From Ephemerocybe angulata (lineage: Eukaryota; Basidiomycota; Agaricomycetes; Agaricales; Psathyrellaceae): DNA of 64,000 nt. This document shows, piece by piece, positions 54,101-64,000 of this stretch (position 1 is the first letter of the stretch; each line of letters starts with the position of its first letter). The notes under the pieces are model-generated. The model saw only the letters and a program-made list of their open reading frames with translations, had not been told where the DNA came from and did not search any database. The stretch is from NCBI GenBank assembly GCA_013368325.1, contig JAACJK010000163.1, forward strand, positions 2,170,001-2,234,000, read 5' to 3'. The translations under genes were made by a program, and so were the position numbers.

Positions 54101-55325
54101 CGACATTTCTGGTTGCACATTCTCGAAGGCGGGTACGATATGAGCGTAAAGCGGTATGCCCACGCAGGAATTGAGCTTAGATCTGTGCCGGGTGGCGGGA
54201 ACGGTCCCGACGCTCCGTGCCTTCGATTGCCCTGGAAGTTGAAACTGGTGTGCTTGTCGAGTGCTACGAACACACCAAGGCCCACAAGGTGGAAGTACCC
54301 AGGATCCCACCCCTCTGGGAGCTGAGACGCTACTTGCATGTTCGTCGTATGCCCAGGGCAGTCCTTATCATCGAAATGGGCCTCGCCGAAGCTCGCCAGC
54401 TGGGCTGCCAACGACGCTAGTCCGCCGGCAGCCGCTATGTTGCACTGGATCGTCTGGAACGCGTAGTTTCCGTGGGTACCTACCCTCGGAAGACCGAGCA
54501 TCTCCGTGCGCGTGCGTATGAGGTCCTGCAAGTCCACAGGCGCGAGGTCCATATCCTCCATCGAGATCTTGGCGATCGCCTTCGAAGTCTCCATCAGTAT
54601 AAGTCTGCCGTTATGCTTCGCGTCGAAACTTACAGTGGAAAGGACGCGGCAGAGCTTGTGGAATTGCTCGCAATTTCCGCTTGGCTTCATGGCGGCCTGG
54701 GGCGCTATGCACCCTGTAGGCAGCTCGACGCTGATCGCTATGTTGTAGCAGCGTCCCTCGCCTACTCTCTCGGCCCCTCTCTCTAATGGAACTTCGGTAG
54801 CGGTGCGGGTCTCCTTCGGTCCCAGTGCAGAGTCCGTGGCTTCGTCGAGGGCGTGTTTGCACTTTTGGCTATGCTTCTCTCTGTTGGATCAATGTTTAGA
54901 GGTCGGCTTTCGCAGAAACAGGCTGGTACGTACGGCCCGACAACCCATCCGATGGTAATGTCGTCTCGGGGGTCTGTATTCTCCAAACCAGGCCTACAGA
55001 ACACGTAGTCGCCGGGCCGCAGCTCGAAAAGTCCTGCATCGTCGTCAGTTCCTGCTCTAATTCCACACGAGACGCGAAACGTACCCTGTGCTTTAAGTTC
55101 TTCCCGTTGTCCCAGCGGTACTTCAAGAGACTCTTCGAATTGTTTCTGATCTTTCATGGCGATGGGACGAGTGTCATATTTGATGACTATCGACCGACCC
55201 GGATTATTCAACGGGTGTTTCGGATGGTCGAACACCTCGTACAGGTCAGGAAGTCGGGTATTCCTGCCCTGTAAGACCAACGGTTCCTCTCGACACGAGG
55301 ACGCAACCCTAGAAGGTAGAGGCAT
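51186..55325 (-). CDS. Large TET/JBP-like 2-oxoglutarate/Fe(II) oxygenase candidate (1,324 aa)
   Basis: The exons in transcript order are 54934-55325, 53583-54880, 53053-53526 and 51186-52996, totalling 3,975 nt. The introns are 53, 56 and 56 nt. What might be read as three genes is one: the later exons lack a usable ATG, and the junctions keep frame. Residues of about 299-374 show HFDDKD (HxD iron ligands, His299/Asp301). Then come GYFHLVGLGVFVAL, GNRRHGA (distal His352) and AYRF (Arg374, for 2-oxoglutarate), the order seen in agaric TET/JBP oxygenases. A small module (GDYVFC...IGWVVGP) precedes it. A basic Lys/Gly linker (GKGKGGTKGKGKG) and a 600-residue helical region follow. The likely role is oxidation of methylated DNA bases in the nucleus. 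The 5' end (MPLPSRVASS) is uncertain. Confidence 0.72.
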
Positions 55326-56419
55326 ACTGGAAGATGCAGGTCGAAACGAGGTCGACTCCTCTCGCAATGCCTGACCCCACACCCAAACCGTCAAAGCACA
55401 GCCTGTCCAGAATAAGCGGACCTTGTCCTCGAAAGTGGACGAACTGGACTGGGCTCCCTCTGTACCTCTGCCCGTCTCGCTTATCGATGGGCTGAGGTAA
55501 GGTGATGCATTTTCGATAAAAAAAATGCATCACTTTCGCCCCGAAAGAGGGTAAGACCCGATACATCCTAGGTGCCGCGTATGGGAGCACCGGTGACGTC
55601 CTGGCCCTCAGAATTGAACTAGCCATTCAGGGACGCCTCTCTGTACCTCTGCCCCTCTCTGTTATCGATGAGCTGAGGTAAGGTGATGCATTTTCGATAA
55701 AAATTCTGCATCACTTTCGCCCCCAAAGCGGGTACGAACGGACACGTCCGGGCGCGCGCGCCTGTCCCGTTACGGGCGCTTAGCCGCTTCGACCCCAACG
55801 CCGACCTTGGTCAAGAACCAGGAGGGAGAGTCGTTGAACTACTCCCGCCTCCACACCGCCCACGGACTGCGCCTGCTCACGCTGCCCGCCACGTATTCGC
55901 GGTCCATACCGCCAGCGTGTCTTACTTTCCGCTGAGCGTCGGTATTTGCGATGGTCTATTCCAATTGAACGCGCCCACGAGGATCGCTGTACGACTCCCG
56001 CTTCAGACCCTGCGAGCATTGTTGGACAACACCCGCAGCTCAACGTTTGAGTAGTCGAGGACCAACAGCCGTTCAACAACCACCAACGCTTGGCACGTGC
56101 CTTTACCCAGGCTTGTCGAACAATGGATGACAAAGCATCAAATGTTTATCCAGGCGCCGGAGACCGCGGCGCTTAAGTTGATGTTGCGTTCGCACTTCCA
56201 GGGGGCAACGTTCGCTGTTCCTCCCTGAAGCCTGTGTAGCTGTGAAGCGACTGGGGCAACATTCACTGTCACTCCACGTCGTCATCGCTTTCCCTGCTGG
56301 AACAGATCCACGTCGTAGCCCAACGAGTTCGTACGTCGCATCCTCAGCCTTCGCGTAGTTCAACGACTGACGTATGGGCCAATCTTATGTTAGCTTTGGC
56401 TCCGTCACACTAATACAAC
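55326..56419. other. Divergent spacer with duplicated hairpin
   Basis: 1.1 kb lie between the oxygenase start (minus) and the 981-aa gene start (plus). A block of about 85 bp occurs twice (about 55461-55547 and 55640-55724; spacing about 180 bp). It starts tgtacctctgccc and contains gtgatgcattttcgataaaa followed by the inverse, tgcatcac. The first copy forms a perfect 12-bp stem with an 8-nt loop. In the second copy the stem has mismatches. The remaining sequence holds only short unsupported frames. Confidence 0.7.
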
Positions 56420-59414
56420 ATGAAGCCCCCTGCACTTTTGGGCTCTGCAAAGGTCCCAGGAGCCATTATCCAAAAGCGTTGCGATGATGACGTTCGTTTC
56501 AAGGCCTCGGTTCGCGAGGGAGGCTTCCTATACGAACTAGACGGCAAGACGTACTTCTCTCCGAACTGCCGTCGTTTGAATGTTAAGGCTCCCCCTCCCC
56601 TCGTTAACTCAAACGACGGTGCTATCCACGGCCGCGACTACGACCTTGCGCCTTTCCTGCAACCGTCTTGGTGGACAAAATCGCATGGTTACTTGGCGTT
56701 CGTGCCTCTAAGACCCGACCTCTCGCCCTCCCCCTTGCATCCCCTCCTGAGATTGCCGAGGATTATGTACGATAGGATGGGCGCTTTCGTCTACCCTGAA
56801 AGAACTGCATGGAACGCTTGGAGGGATCTTCAGGGCAAAATCGTCCACTCCATCCACCTCCTGCTGCATCGATCTCTTGCGCCCGCCGTCCGCCCTGCCT
56901 ATCCTTGCACCCACGTCGATAACACCTCCTACAAGGGTCCGGGATCAAAGGCAATGCTGAGAGAGGATATCCTTTCAGCGCTGTCTTGGTTCTCTATCTG
57001 GTTCGGCTGTTTTGCTTACGCCGTAGCAGTCAGCGAGGCAATGGCTAGGGAAGCAACAGTGCTTGGCCGCCGTATCCTCCCTCAGTGGATGGAAGTCCTG
57101 TCAAGCGACACGGCCTCGCAACCGTCCTCTGCAGATGCTTCCCCCGTTGAAGAGCGCTTCGTCTCGGACCTTCCCAATACCTGTCTAGCCTGCTTCGATC
57201 CGTCCATCGAGCGTGTTGGAACCTTCGTTACCATTCCGGACGACGATGAGCCTCGATCAGACGAGATGGTGTCGATCGACTGGCTCTGTGAATTCAATGT
57301 GCCAGTGTGGTACGCTTGGGGTCCCCGAGAAGTCGACATCACGAAGCGCTATCCCTTTTGGCAGAGGTTCGGTCCAACCTCCTGCTCGGTCTACGTTACA
57401 CCCAAATCTTCCCCTCAAATTTCTGCACCTTCCGCTGAGCGTGATAACGTCGCCCTTTCCACAAAGCCTCGTCACTTTGATGTTCGCGAGGAACCTCTTC
57501 CTGCACAGAGAACTTGGGAACCGTGGTTCAAAGACAGGAGCCAACGGCACGCGGAGATTCTGGCCACCCAGACAAACGCCCAAAAAGAACGGAGGGAGAG
57601 TAGGCTGCGCTGCCCACCGACGTCGCTTAAGAAGACCAAGTTCTTTGTCTGGGACAAGGATGAGGATGGCGTCTTTCGGCGGCGTAAGGCTGAAGATGAC
57701 GATCTATGCGACCTCTTTGACGTTGATGGTCGATACTGCCGAACCCAAGCACGGTACGACGCGGTTTTCAACGAGTGGGACCTGTGCGAGTTCTTTGGCG
57801 TCCCGGATGATCAGAAGCTCACCCACCTTGCGGAGGATGACGCGGATTACCTAGGCGTGTCGTTCAATAATGCTTTAGCGCGCCTGAAGATCTACTACGG
57901 CATCATACCCGTCCCTATCCAACCCAATCCTACACCTTCTCCGTCGTCTCCTTGTCAGGATCAACCCATTGATACAGACCCGCCCTCCGCAGACCCGCCT
58001 TCCGCTGAACCCCCTTCCGCTGATCAGGATCAACCCATTGATACAGACCCGCCCTCCGCAGACCCGCCTTCCGCTGAACCGCCTTCCGCTGACCCGCCAT
58101 CCGCCTCCCCCTCAGCTGTCCAAACAGCCTCTAATCCGCCCACATTCCCACCAGGCGACAGCCAAGATTCTACTCTTGTCGCCAGCGGAGGTTCTACTCT
58201 CGCCGCCCTGCACCACTCCCTCAACGTCGCCCAATACGAGCCAGATCTCTTTGCATACATACTGTACGGCTACACTCCCCTTCCGGTTGCAACTGATACA
58301 AGCGTGCCTTCAGTTCCCATGGGGTATGCGGCCAAGGCGTTGGGTTATCATACGTGTCAAAGGGACAGGGGTTACTGGATGGAGCCCGTTGGTCAGGCTC
58401 TCATTAGATTCATTACTGCGTTGGGGAAAGGAGCGCCACCCCCTGACCTCTGGGACCTCTCCAGGTACAACCGCATGCCCGTCGTCTCTACCCCCCGCTT
58501 CAAATCCCTGCGTCACCACACCGACACCGTCCTCGCACAGGTCATCGACTGGGACAACGTGGACGGCCGATCCACTCGGACTGTGTCACAGAACGCGACG
58601 GCGTATTGGTTCTCTATCGATTATGGGCAACGGTGGCGCCTTGGCTGCACATCTGCCGCTGTGGCTCTTTCGATATGTCGCTCCGATGCGAACAAAACGC
58701 CCATCGCCCTCGCGTTCGATCTCATCGGTCAAGGTGTACGTTTCCACACTTGGCAGGAGGTCTCGCACGTACCGCACATCACCCTCACTTCGTCATCTCG
58801 CTTAATCAAGTTTCGAAAGCGGCTCACAGTATTCGATGCCACGGACTATGACAACTACACAAGGAACTGTCAGTCCTTGTTTAAGACTCATATCGGGCGT
58901 GCGGCTTTGCTGAGAGGGGGCATCATATGGCGTCTTGCCGTTTCGAACATCAGTACTTCCGACGTTTTGGCCGGTCCAAGTCACCACGCATTGGAAGGGA
59001 AGGGGATAGTGAGAAGCAACGGCCACGGGGGCTTTCTCGTCGATGACGCCCTGTCTATCGACGAAGTGGATGCCATCTGCGGGCACTACGACGTCTACGG
59101 TAAGTGCTCTATTCTTTGTACCTATTCATGTTAACCAACTCTTTTTAGACGAACGACACCTCCAAGTGGCTCGATTTTCGTGGTGGCCACCCGCAGATCT
59201 GTGGGACCAACGTTATGGCTTTGCGGGTTGGTCAACGGATGCGGAAGCGTTCTACGTCGGTCGGATAAACGAGATTCAGAAAGACTTCAAACCCCTTCCT
59301 CGGAGCGAATGGCGAAGACGTCTGAAGCAGTCATCTCAATTCAAGGCCCTCGTAACCAATAATGAAAGTCAATCTGCAGCTCTCATTGATAATCCTCAAG
59401 CCGGTGGGTTGTAG
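56420..59414 (+). CDS. Agaricomycete-type 981-aa protein next to Helitron
   Basis: The exons are 56420-59099 and 59149-59414, totalling 2,946 nt, with a 49-nt intron (GTAAGT...TTTTTAG). The C-terminus (RFSWWPPADLWDQRYGFAGWSTDAEAFYVGRI) has the SWWP...W....G.W....E.F...R pattern. I know this pattern from many unnamed proteins of mushroom genomes, often lying near mobile elements. The N-terminal half has no named domain. At about residues 511-560 a 24-residue Asp/Pro/Ser segment (DQPIDTDPPSADPPSAEPPS) is directly repeated. Its stop is 193 bp before the Helitron ORF on the same strand, so it may travel with it or belong to its cargo. Function unknown. Confidence 0.8.
57955..58100. repeat. 72-bp direct repeat inside the 981-aa gene
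   Basis: The unit starting caggatcaacccattgatac occurs twice in tandem (about 57957 and 58028), keeping frame. It encodes a Pro/Asp/Ser segment. Within it the 15-bp block ccgccttccgctga(a/c) recurs, so this is a short coding minisatellite. Confidence 0.85.
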
Positions 59415-59607
59415 TCTTTAGATCGCTCTATCAATCTTCTTCTACATCGCTGTACAATGTATCCTTCTCCCTGTGTATAATACCATGTATCTTTTGCTGC
59501 ATAGCTAACTGGTGCGCCCCTATAATCATGCGTCCTTAGATAAGCCCGATGGCGCGAGCGAGTGAATCCGGATCAAAACATATCGTCCTCCTTACCTATC
59601 AACAACG

Positions 59608-62600
59608 ATGTCCAGCCCTCCATACATTTTCGGCCGCCCCGCAGACAATAGTCAACCAGTGCCTGTGTACCACTTCTCTCCGCCTCGAAGTCGCCCCGCC
59701 CCGCTGCACGTTGCAGAGAACCCCCCGCTGTCTTGTACAGAGAATCCCCGACTGCCTTGCGCAGAGAACATATGCCAGCTGCCTGTCGCAGAGAACTCCA
59801 CGCTGCCTTGCGCAGAGAAGCCCCCACTGCACGTCGCAGAGAACTCGCCTCCGCTGAGCAGCGCAGAAACAGCACCACCACGCCCATGCGCGAACGACAC
59901 GGATGTATCGCTACCATCCGCAGATATCACGCAGCTGCTTTCTACTGCGAACATTGGACGGTTCTCGGCTGCCATTGCCGGGTGGCACTACGGAGGGGCT
60001 GCACAGCGAGCTAAGCCCAAAATTTCTTACCCAGATCTCCTGGCTTTGCTGACCGGCGACGTCACAGCGATTGGTGGCCCATACCTGCCCCATGATACCT
60101 TTGAATTCGTGACCGTCTGCACTCTTCAAGACACGAAACAGCTGCTCGAGCAGCCGGGTGATCTAGTCGCGGTAACTCTCAGTGTCACCGATTCCTTTCA
60201 ATTTATGGATAAATACAATCTGTTCCTCTCGGCTGTCCTACATCGCTACTCGTCGGTTTATATGAAAACTAGCACACGCGGTACACTGGTCCATCTTCTT
60301 ACCAACCATGTATGTAGTACGTGCCCGGAGCTCAGGTATATATTCAAGCTTCTCCCTTCGAAGGCCCCAGTCACAAAAAAAAAAGCGAATAAGAAGAAGG
60401 ATGCCGCTGATCTTCAGGATGTTCGTGTACCGGGTTCCGCAGATGTCGAGGAGTATGCCAGAATGATCAATGCGCGCGATGAAGAAATTCTTTCCCCTCC
60501 CAAGTTCCCTCCTGCGCCCCTCCATGTCGCGGACCAGATTAAGATCGTTCGCGATTTCTGCGCTGAGCTCACCCCTGCCAATATCGAGGAGTCGGGTTGC
60601 TCAGTGTGCGGTCAACTGGTTCTCGTAAAAGATTTACTTCCCTTGAGCCAACAGAAAGTTGATCTTTCCCTTCTCGTGAACCATAATCTTGCTCGGAAAG
60701 AAAGGACCTCCTCTGCCGATCCTATAGAGTATGAGGAAGGCCCCATCCTCGACGAAACCTGCGGCGATACTGTGTGCAAGAGTTGCCTGAAATCCTTGAA
60801 GGCTAAAAAGCGCCCCACGTTCTCTCTTTCGAACAAACTATGGCTTGGAGAAGTACCCGAGGTCCTCCAAGATCTTTCCTTTGCAGAGAAGCTTCTCTTG
60901 TCCAAAGTACGCCATAACCGTTGCGTGGTCCGCGTCGCGAAATCCGGTCGAGCGAAGATGACGTCCAATTGCATTATGTTCGAAGCTCCTATGGCAAAGG
61001 TGTACCACGCTCTTCCGCCATCTAGAGAGGACATGAAGGAAGTACTTGCATTTATCTTTATAGGATCCTCTGAGCCGACGGACGACGATATTTCGCGCAG
61101 CCCTATGCTTGTTCGGAGAGAACGCGTGTCGAAAGCCCTCGACTGGCTGAAACTAAACCATGCAGACTACACCGAACTCGAGATCTCAAGAGAGAACTTG
61201 GATTCCTATCCTTTGGCGGGTGTCCCTGTCAAGGTCGACATGCGTTACCCGGGGAATAAGGACGCTCCCACCCAGCGTGATCCTCTAGAGCAAAGCATGC
61301 ATGAGGTTGATGAAGACGTAGACCAAGGCACAGAGGTCAGTAAATGCCCCTTCGTTGTTCGCGGCTTGACTGGAGCGCAGTACGAGAACCTGGATATTGA
61401 AGCCCTCAAACTTCACGCGCTTGATCACCGCGATAGCAAGGATGGCAGAATGCTCGGGATCGGTCACAGCGCAGAACCAGAATCCCTGTACAATAACTCG
61501 CAGGCATACCCTTCAATGTTTCCATGGCTTTTTCCCTATGGGGCAGGAGGAATCGGGCAAGCTTCCCATAAAAAAAAGTTGGGAAACCGAGAGCACAAGA
61601 AGCGCCTGCTTATGTACCACGATAAGCGGTTTCAGACCGACTACTACTTCCCCATGATTTCTTTTAATCAGGAGCAGATGAAGACCAACATCACCGGCAG
61701 TCACATATTTTCGAAACGTCGGGATTTCAGCGATATATCTGAGCGTCTCACAAAGTCGTTCAAGAACGGTGCTTTGGGCATCATTGCGGACAGGGCGGCT
61801 AACGGGGAGTCTATCAAACCCCAGAACGAGGACGAGAAACAGGCATGTGCAATTCTGGACGACATAGACCATGTTGGGAGGTTCTCAGACGGCTTCATGT
61901 CCAGCAAGAAGCTGATGCGGAACGAGATCTGGTCGCTTGTAACCCACAAGGGATCACCCAACTGGTTCATAACATTTTCACCTGCAGACGTGAAGCACCC
62001 GTTATGTTTGTATTATGCCGGAACGGGGGTTGAGTTCAACATACCCATCCTGTCCTCGGAGGAACGCCGAACACTTATATCCGAGAATCCCGTCGCTGCA
62101 GCGCGCTTCTTCCATTTTTTGGTCCAGATGATCTTGAAACACCTGTTTGGCTGGGACGATGATAAAAGAGGCCTGTACGGTACGCCATCTGCATTCTACA
62201 GTACTGTTGAGCAGCAAGGTCGCCTCACGCTCCACCTTCACATCTTGCTTTGGATAGCGGGTGGAATGTCTCCACAGGATGTGCGTGACCGCCTCCTTAG
62301 CAAAGACACTGACTTCCAGAAGGAGTTGTTTGCCTACATGGAGTCTGCACACCAAGGCGAATTCTCCACCGGTACGCTCGATGAGGTCGCAGCCAGGATT
62401 CCGGCCGAGAAGAAGCCCAACGATCTGAAGTCTATCGGACGCGGCATCCATGCCATTGAAGTCCCTCCTGCTACCAAGCCCAAAAAACCTGAAGAGAAGA
62501 AGGCTGCAAGTAAGGATTCTGCTAGCGCTAACTACATCGATCCGACAAAGACCCTCCCCGCCCCTCCTCCAACTCCACCATGCAAAGATATAAAAAGCTG

Positions 62601-64000
62601 CTCTGAAACGTGTGAGAACTGTCTCCTCCACTTGACGTGGTGGGACGCTGTCAAAAGGGTTATAGATGATCTTGTAATTCGATCCAACCTCCACACATGC
62701 GACGCTAGCAGGGGATGCCTCGACAAGGACGGTATTTGCAAGGCACGTTTTCCTAGAGAGCTTATTCCAAAGACTGTCTTTGACGAAAAGGATGGACGTA
62801 TACTTATGAAAAAGCTTGAATCGAGGATCAACAACTACACCCCCCTTCTAACGTATCTTCTACGCTGCAACTCAGATGTAACATGCATGATGTCGGGTAC
62901 AACGATGAAAGCAGTGATCATGTATGTGACGGACTACATCACCAAGGTCAACCTGAAGAGCCACCACGTCTTCTCTGCTGCGTACGACATATTCCAGAAA
63001 AATGCTGATCTTATTGGTGAACACGAGCCCGACGACGACGGTGCACGACGTCTGCTTCTCAAGGTCACTAACTCCCTCACCGCGAGGCTGGAGATAGGAA
63101 GTCCCCTCGCGTGCTTGTACCTTCTGGGGTTCCCAGACCACTATACGAGCCACAAGTTCGTACCCTTCTTCTGGAGGAGGTACGTCAATAGGGTCCAAGC
63201 ATTCTGGGTAAAAGAAACGGAGAAGATGGCAGGGGGGTCCGGATCATCACGCCCAGTTGAGGCAGACGATAGGTACTTGGATGAGCGCGTCATGATAGAC
63301 ATCCGTAAATCAGACGGTGAGGTCATCGCAAGGTCTCATGTTGACGACTACGCGTACAGGCCCGAATGCTACAGCTCAGTAACCCTATACGATTGGATTA
63401 GGTATCACAAGAAACGTACGGTCAGGAAGAGGAAGGCAGGTGTCTCAAAGAAAGCCCGAAGAGATGATGAGGAGGCCGAGGAAGATGATCAACCATCCGA
63501 CCACTCGGAGAGCGATCCTGAGGAAGGATGGGAAGACCTAGCACACATTACCAAGCCTGTAGAAAACGAACCTGCAGCTCCCGCAAAGCCGGGCTCTTAC
63601 CATGCGTTCATGCCTGAGCATCCCCTGTTTGGGACGCACGAAGTACGATGCGACTTCAAGAAGGACGCACCTTTGCCCACCTGGCTTGGAGGAACGGTGC
63701 CCCGCAGCGATCAAGGAGACCGGGAATACTACTGCATGGTGATGCTAACCCTTTTCAAACCGTGGAGAACAGGTCAGGAGTTGAAGAACGGGCCCACAGG
63801 CCTATGGGATGACGCATTTGTTGAGCATACTTTCAGCGCGTTTTACACTCAGGTGATGAAGAACATGAATCTGAAGTATGAATGCCTCGATGCCCGAGAC
63901 GACTACCATTCTCAGCTCGAAACGCACCGCAAGAAAATGAAGCTTGGGTTACCCTTCTTGGAAGAGGAGTGTAGCGATGTGCTAGACCAGTACGACGATG
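59608..64000 (+). CDS. Helitron Rep/helicase protein, 3' end outside window
   Basis: The frame is open from the ATG at 59608 to the window end (1,464 codons so far), with no stop and no intron. Order: an N-terminal tail of repeated AEN motifs (residues 35-95); a zinc-ribbon-like region (Cys331, 334, 385, 390, 393: CSVCG...CGDTVCKSC) of the kind found in fungal Helitrons; then the Rep domain. The Rep domain shows WFITFSPADVKHP (about residue 786), the HLH metal-binding pair (HLHILLW, residue 876) and the two catalytic tyrosines YVTDYITK (Tyr1106, Tyr1110). These nick and join DNA during rolling-circle transposition. The PIF1-type helicase domain should lie beyond 64000. All visible catalytic residues are intact, so an autonomous element is possible. 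Confidence 0.92.
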   Translation, partial: MSSPPYIFGRPADNSQPVPVYHFSPPRSRPAPLHVAENPPLSCTENPRLPCAENICQLPVAENSTLPCAEKPPLHVAENSPPLSSAETAPPRPCANDTDVSLPSADITQLLSTANIGRFSAAIAGWHYGGAAQRAKPKISYPDLLALLTGDVTAIGGPYLPHDTFEFVTVCTLQDTKQLLEQPGDLVAVTLSVTDSFQFMDKYNLFLSAVLHRYSSVYMKTSTRGTLVHLLTNHVCSTCPELRYIFKLLPSKAPVTKKKANKKKDAADLQDVRVPGSADVEEYARMINARDEEILSPPKFPPAPLHVADQIKIVRDFCAELTPANIEESGCSVCGQLVLVKDLLPLSQQKVDLSLLVNHNLARKERTSSADPIEYEEGPILDETCGDTVCKSCLKSLKAKKRPTFSLSNKLWLGEVPEVLQDLSFAEKLLLSKVRHNRCVVRVAKSGRAKMTSNCIMFEAPMAKVYHALPPSREDMKEVLAFIFIGSSEPTDDDISRSPMLVRRERVSKALDWLKLNHADYTELEISRENLDSYPLAGVPVKVDMRYPGNKDAPTQRDPLEQSMHEVDEDVDQGTEVSKCPFVVRGLTGAQYENLDIEALKLHALDHRDSKDGRMLGIGHSAEPESLYNNSQAYPSMFPWLFPYGAGGIGQASHKKKLGNREHKKRLLMYHDKRFQTDYYFPMISFNQEQMKTNITGSHIFSKRRDFSDISERLTKSFKNGALGIIADRAANGESIKPQNEDEKQACAILDDIDHVGRFSDGFMSSKKLMRNEIWSLVTHKGSPNWFITFSPADVKHPLCLYYAGTGVEFNIPILSSEERRTLISENPVAAARFFHFLVQMILKHLFGWDDDKRGLYGTPSAFYSTVEQQGRLTLHLHILLWIAGGMSPQDVRDRLLSKDTDFQKELFAYMESAHQGEFSTGTLDEVAARIPAEKKPNDLKSIGRGIHAIEVPPATKPKKPEEKKAASKDSASANYIDPTKTLPAPPPTPPCKDIKSCSETCENCLLHLTWWDAVKRVIDDLVIRSNLHTCDASRGCLDKDGICKARFPRELIPKTVFDEKDGRILMKKLESRINNYTPLLTYLLRCNSDVTCMMSGTTMKAVIMYVTDYITKVNLKSHHVFSAAYDIFQKNADLIGEHEPDDDGARRLLLKVTNSLTARLEIGSPLACLYLLGFPDHYTSHKFVPFFWRRYVNRVQAFWVKETEKMAGGSGSSRPVEADDRYLDERVMIDIRKSDGEVIARSHVDDYAYRPECYSSVTLYDWIRYHKKRTVRKRKAGVSKKARRDDEEAEEDDQPSDHSESDPEEGWEDLAHITKPVENEPAAPAKPGSYHAFMPEHPLFGTHEVRCDFKKDAPLPTWLGGTVPRSDQGDREYYCMVMLTLFKPWRTGQELKNGPTGLWDDAFVEHTFSAFYTQVMKNMNLKYECLDARDDYHSQLETHRKKMKLGLPFLEEECSDVLDQYDD
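59700..59880. repeat. AEN-motif minisatellite in Helitron N-terminus
   Basis: Seven degenerate units of about 24-30 bp read LHVAENP, LSCTENP, LPCAENI, LPVAENS, LPCAEK, LHVAENS and LSSAET. The core gcagagaa recurs each time. The in-frame expansion lies ahead of the zinc and Rep domains. Confidence 0.85.

Noticed and set aside
51186..55325. Three separate minus-strand genes instead of one oxygenase gene
   Set aside because: The downstream parts have no usable ATG. The 56-nt intron 53527-53582 and the 53-nt intron 54881-54933 join all parts in frame.
60238..63326. Several minus-strand open frames of 60-230 codons across the Helitron
   Set aside because: They lie antisense to a continuous plus-strand frame with Rep motifs and have no motif or splice support.
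1..64000. CRISPR arrays, bacterial operons or ribosome-binding sites
   Set aside because: The sequence is eukaryotic, with spliceosomal introns throughout. The repeats seen are tandem minisatellites or inverted arms, not spaced CRISPR repeats.

Overview
The window reads as basidiomycete (Agaricomycetes) nuclear DNA. The reasons are dense 45-85 nt introns with GTRNGT donors and CTRAC branch sites, large F-box expansions, FunK1 fungal kinases, a protein with the features of a fungal TET/JBP oxygenase, and an agaric-type Helitron. All gene models were assembled by hand from the sequence. Wherever a complete spliced model is given, the exon lengths sum to a multiple of three.

Region 1 (1-25.8 kb) is an F-box/FunK1 accessory block. 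It holds six complete or partial F-box genes. It also holds an unrecognised family of membrane-anchored, LRR-like proteins: two intact copies plus one 3' fragment. Each of these lies convergent to an F-box gene, across a spacer of CTAC/GACTAC low-complexity DNA. Positions 9081-14773 are a tandem duplication of a 2.86 kb F-box unit whose breakpoint truncated the convergent gene. Three short FunK1 kinase-like genes lie among them.

Region 2 (26-35 kb) is a conserved, largely single-copy island. It contains a GRG-rich acidic protein, a four-helix membrane protein, the CCR4-NOT subunit CNOT11, an RBR-type E3 ubiquitin ligase and a predicted tail-anchored acidic protein.

Region 3 (36-51 kb) is a second accessory block of unrecognised small families. 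Two paralogues end in a CaaX-type CCLI. Three are F-box-like proteins, two of them sharing an identical 549-nt exon length. A 467-aa protein and a divergent pair with beta-rich C-termini complete it. Many start with a coding exon of 3-31 nt. One gene is interrupted by a 2.7 kb non-autonomous DNA transposon with about 0.7 kb inverted arms and a perfect 7-bp target duplication.

Region 4 (51-64 kb) holds a 1,324-aa TET/JBP-like 2-oxoglutarate/Fe(II) oxygenase candidate on the minus strand. Across a 1.1 kb divergent spacer with duplicated hairpins, a 981-aa Agaricomycete-type protein is followed 193 bp later by a Helitron Rep/helicase ORF that runs off the window end.

The strongest leads for undescribed biology are the convergent F-box/membrane-LRR module, the CaaX plus F-box-like module, and the oxygenase/OB-like/Helitron neighbourhood.
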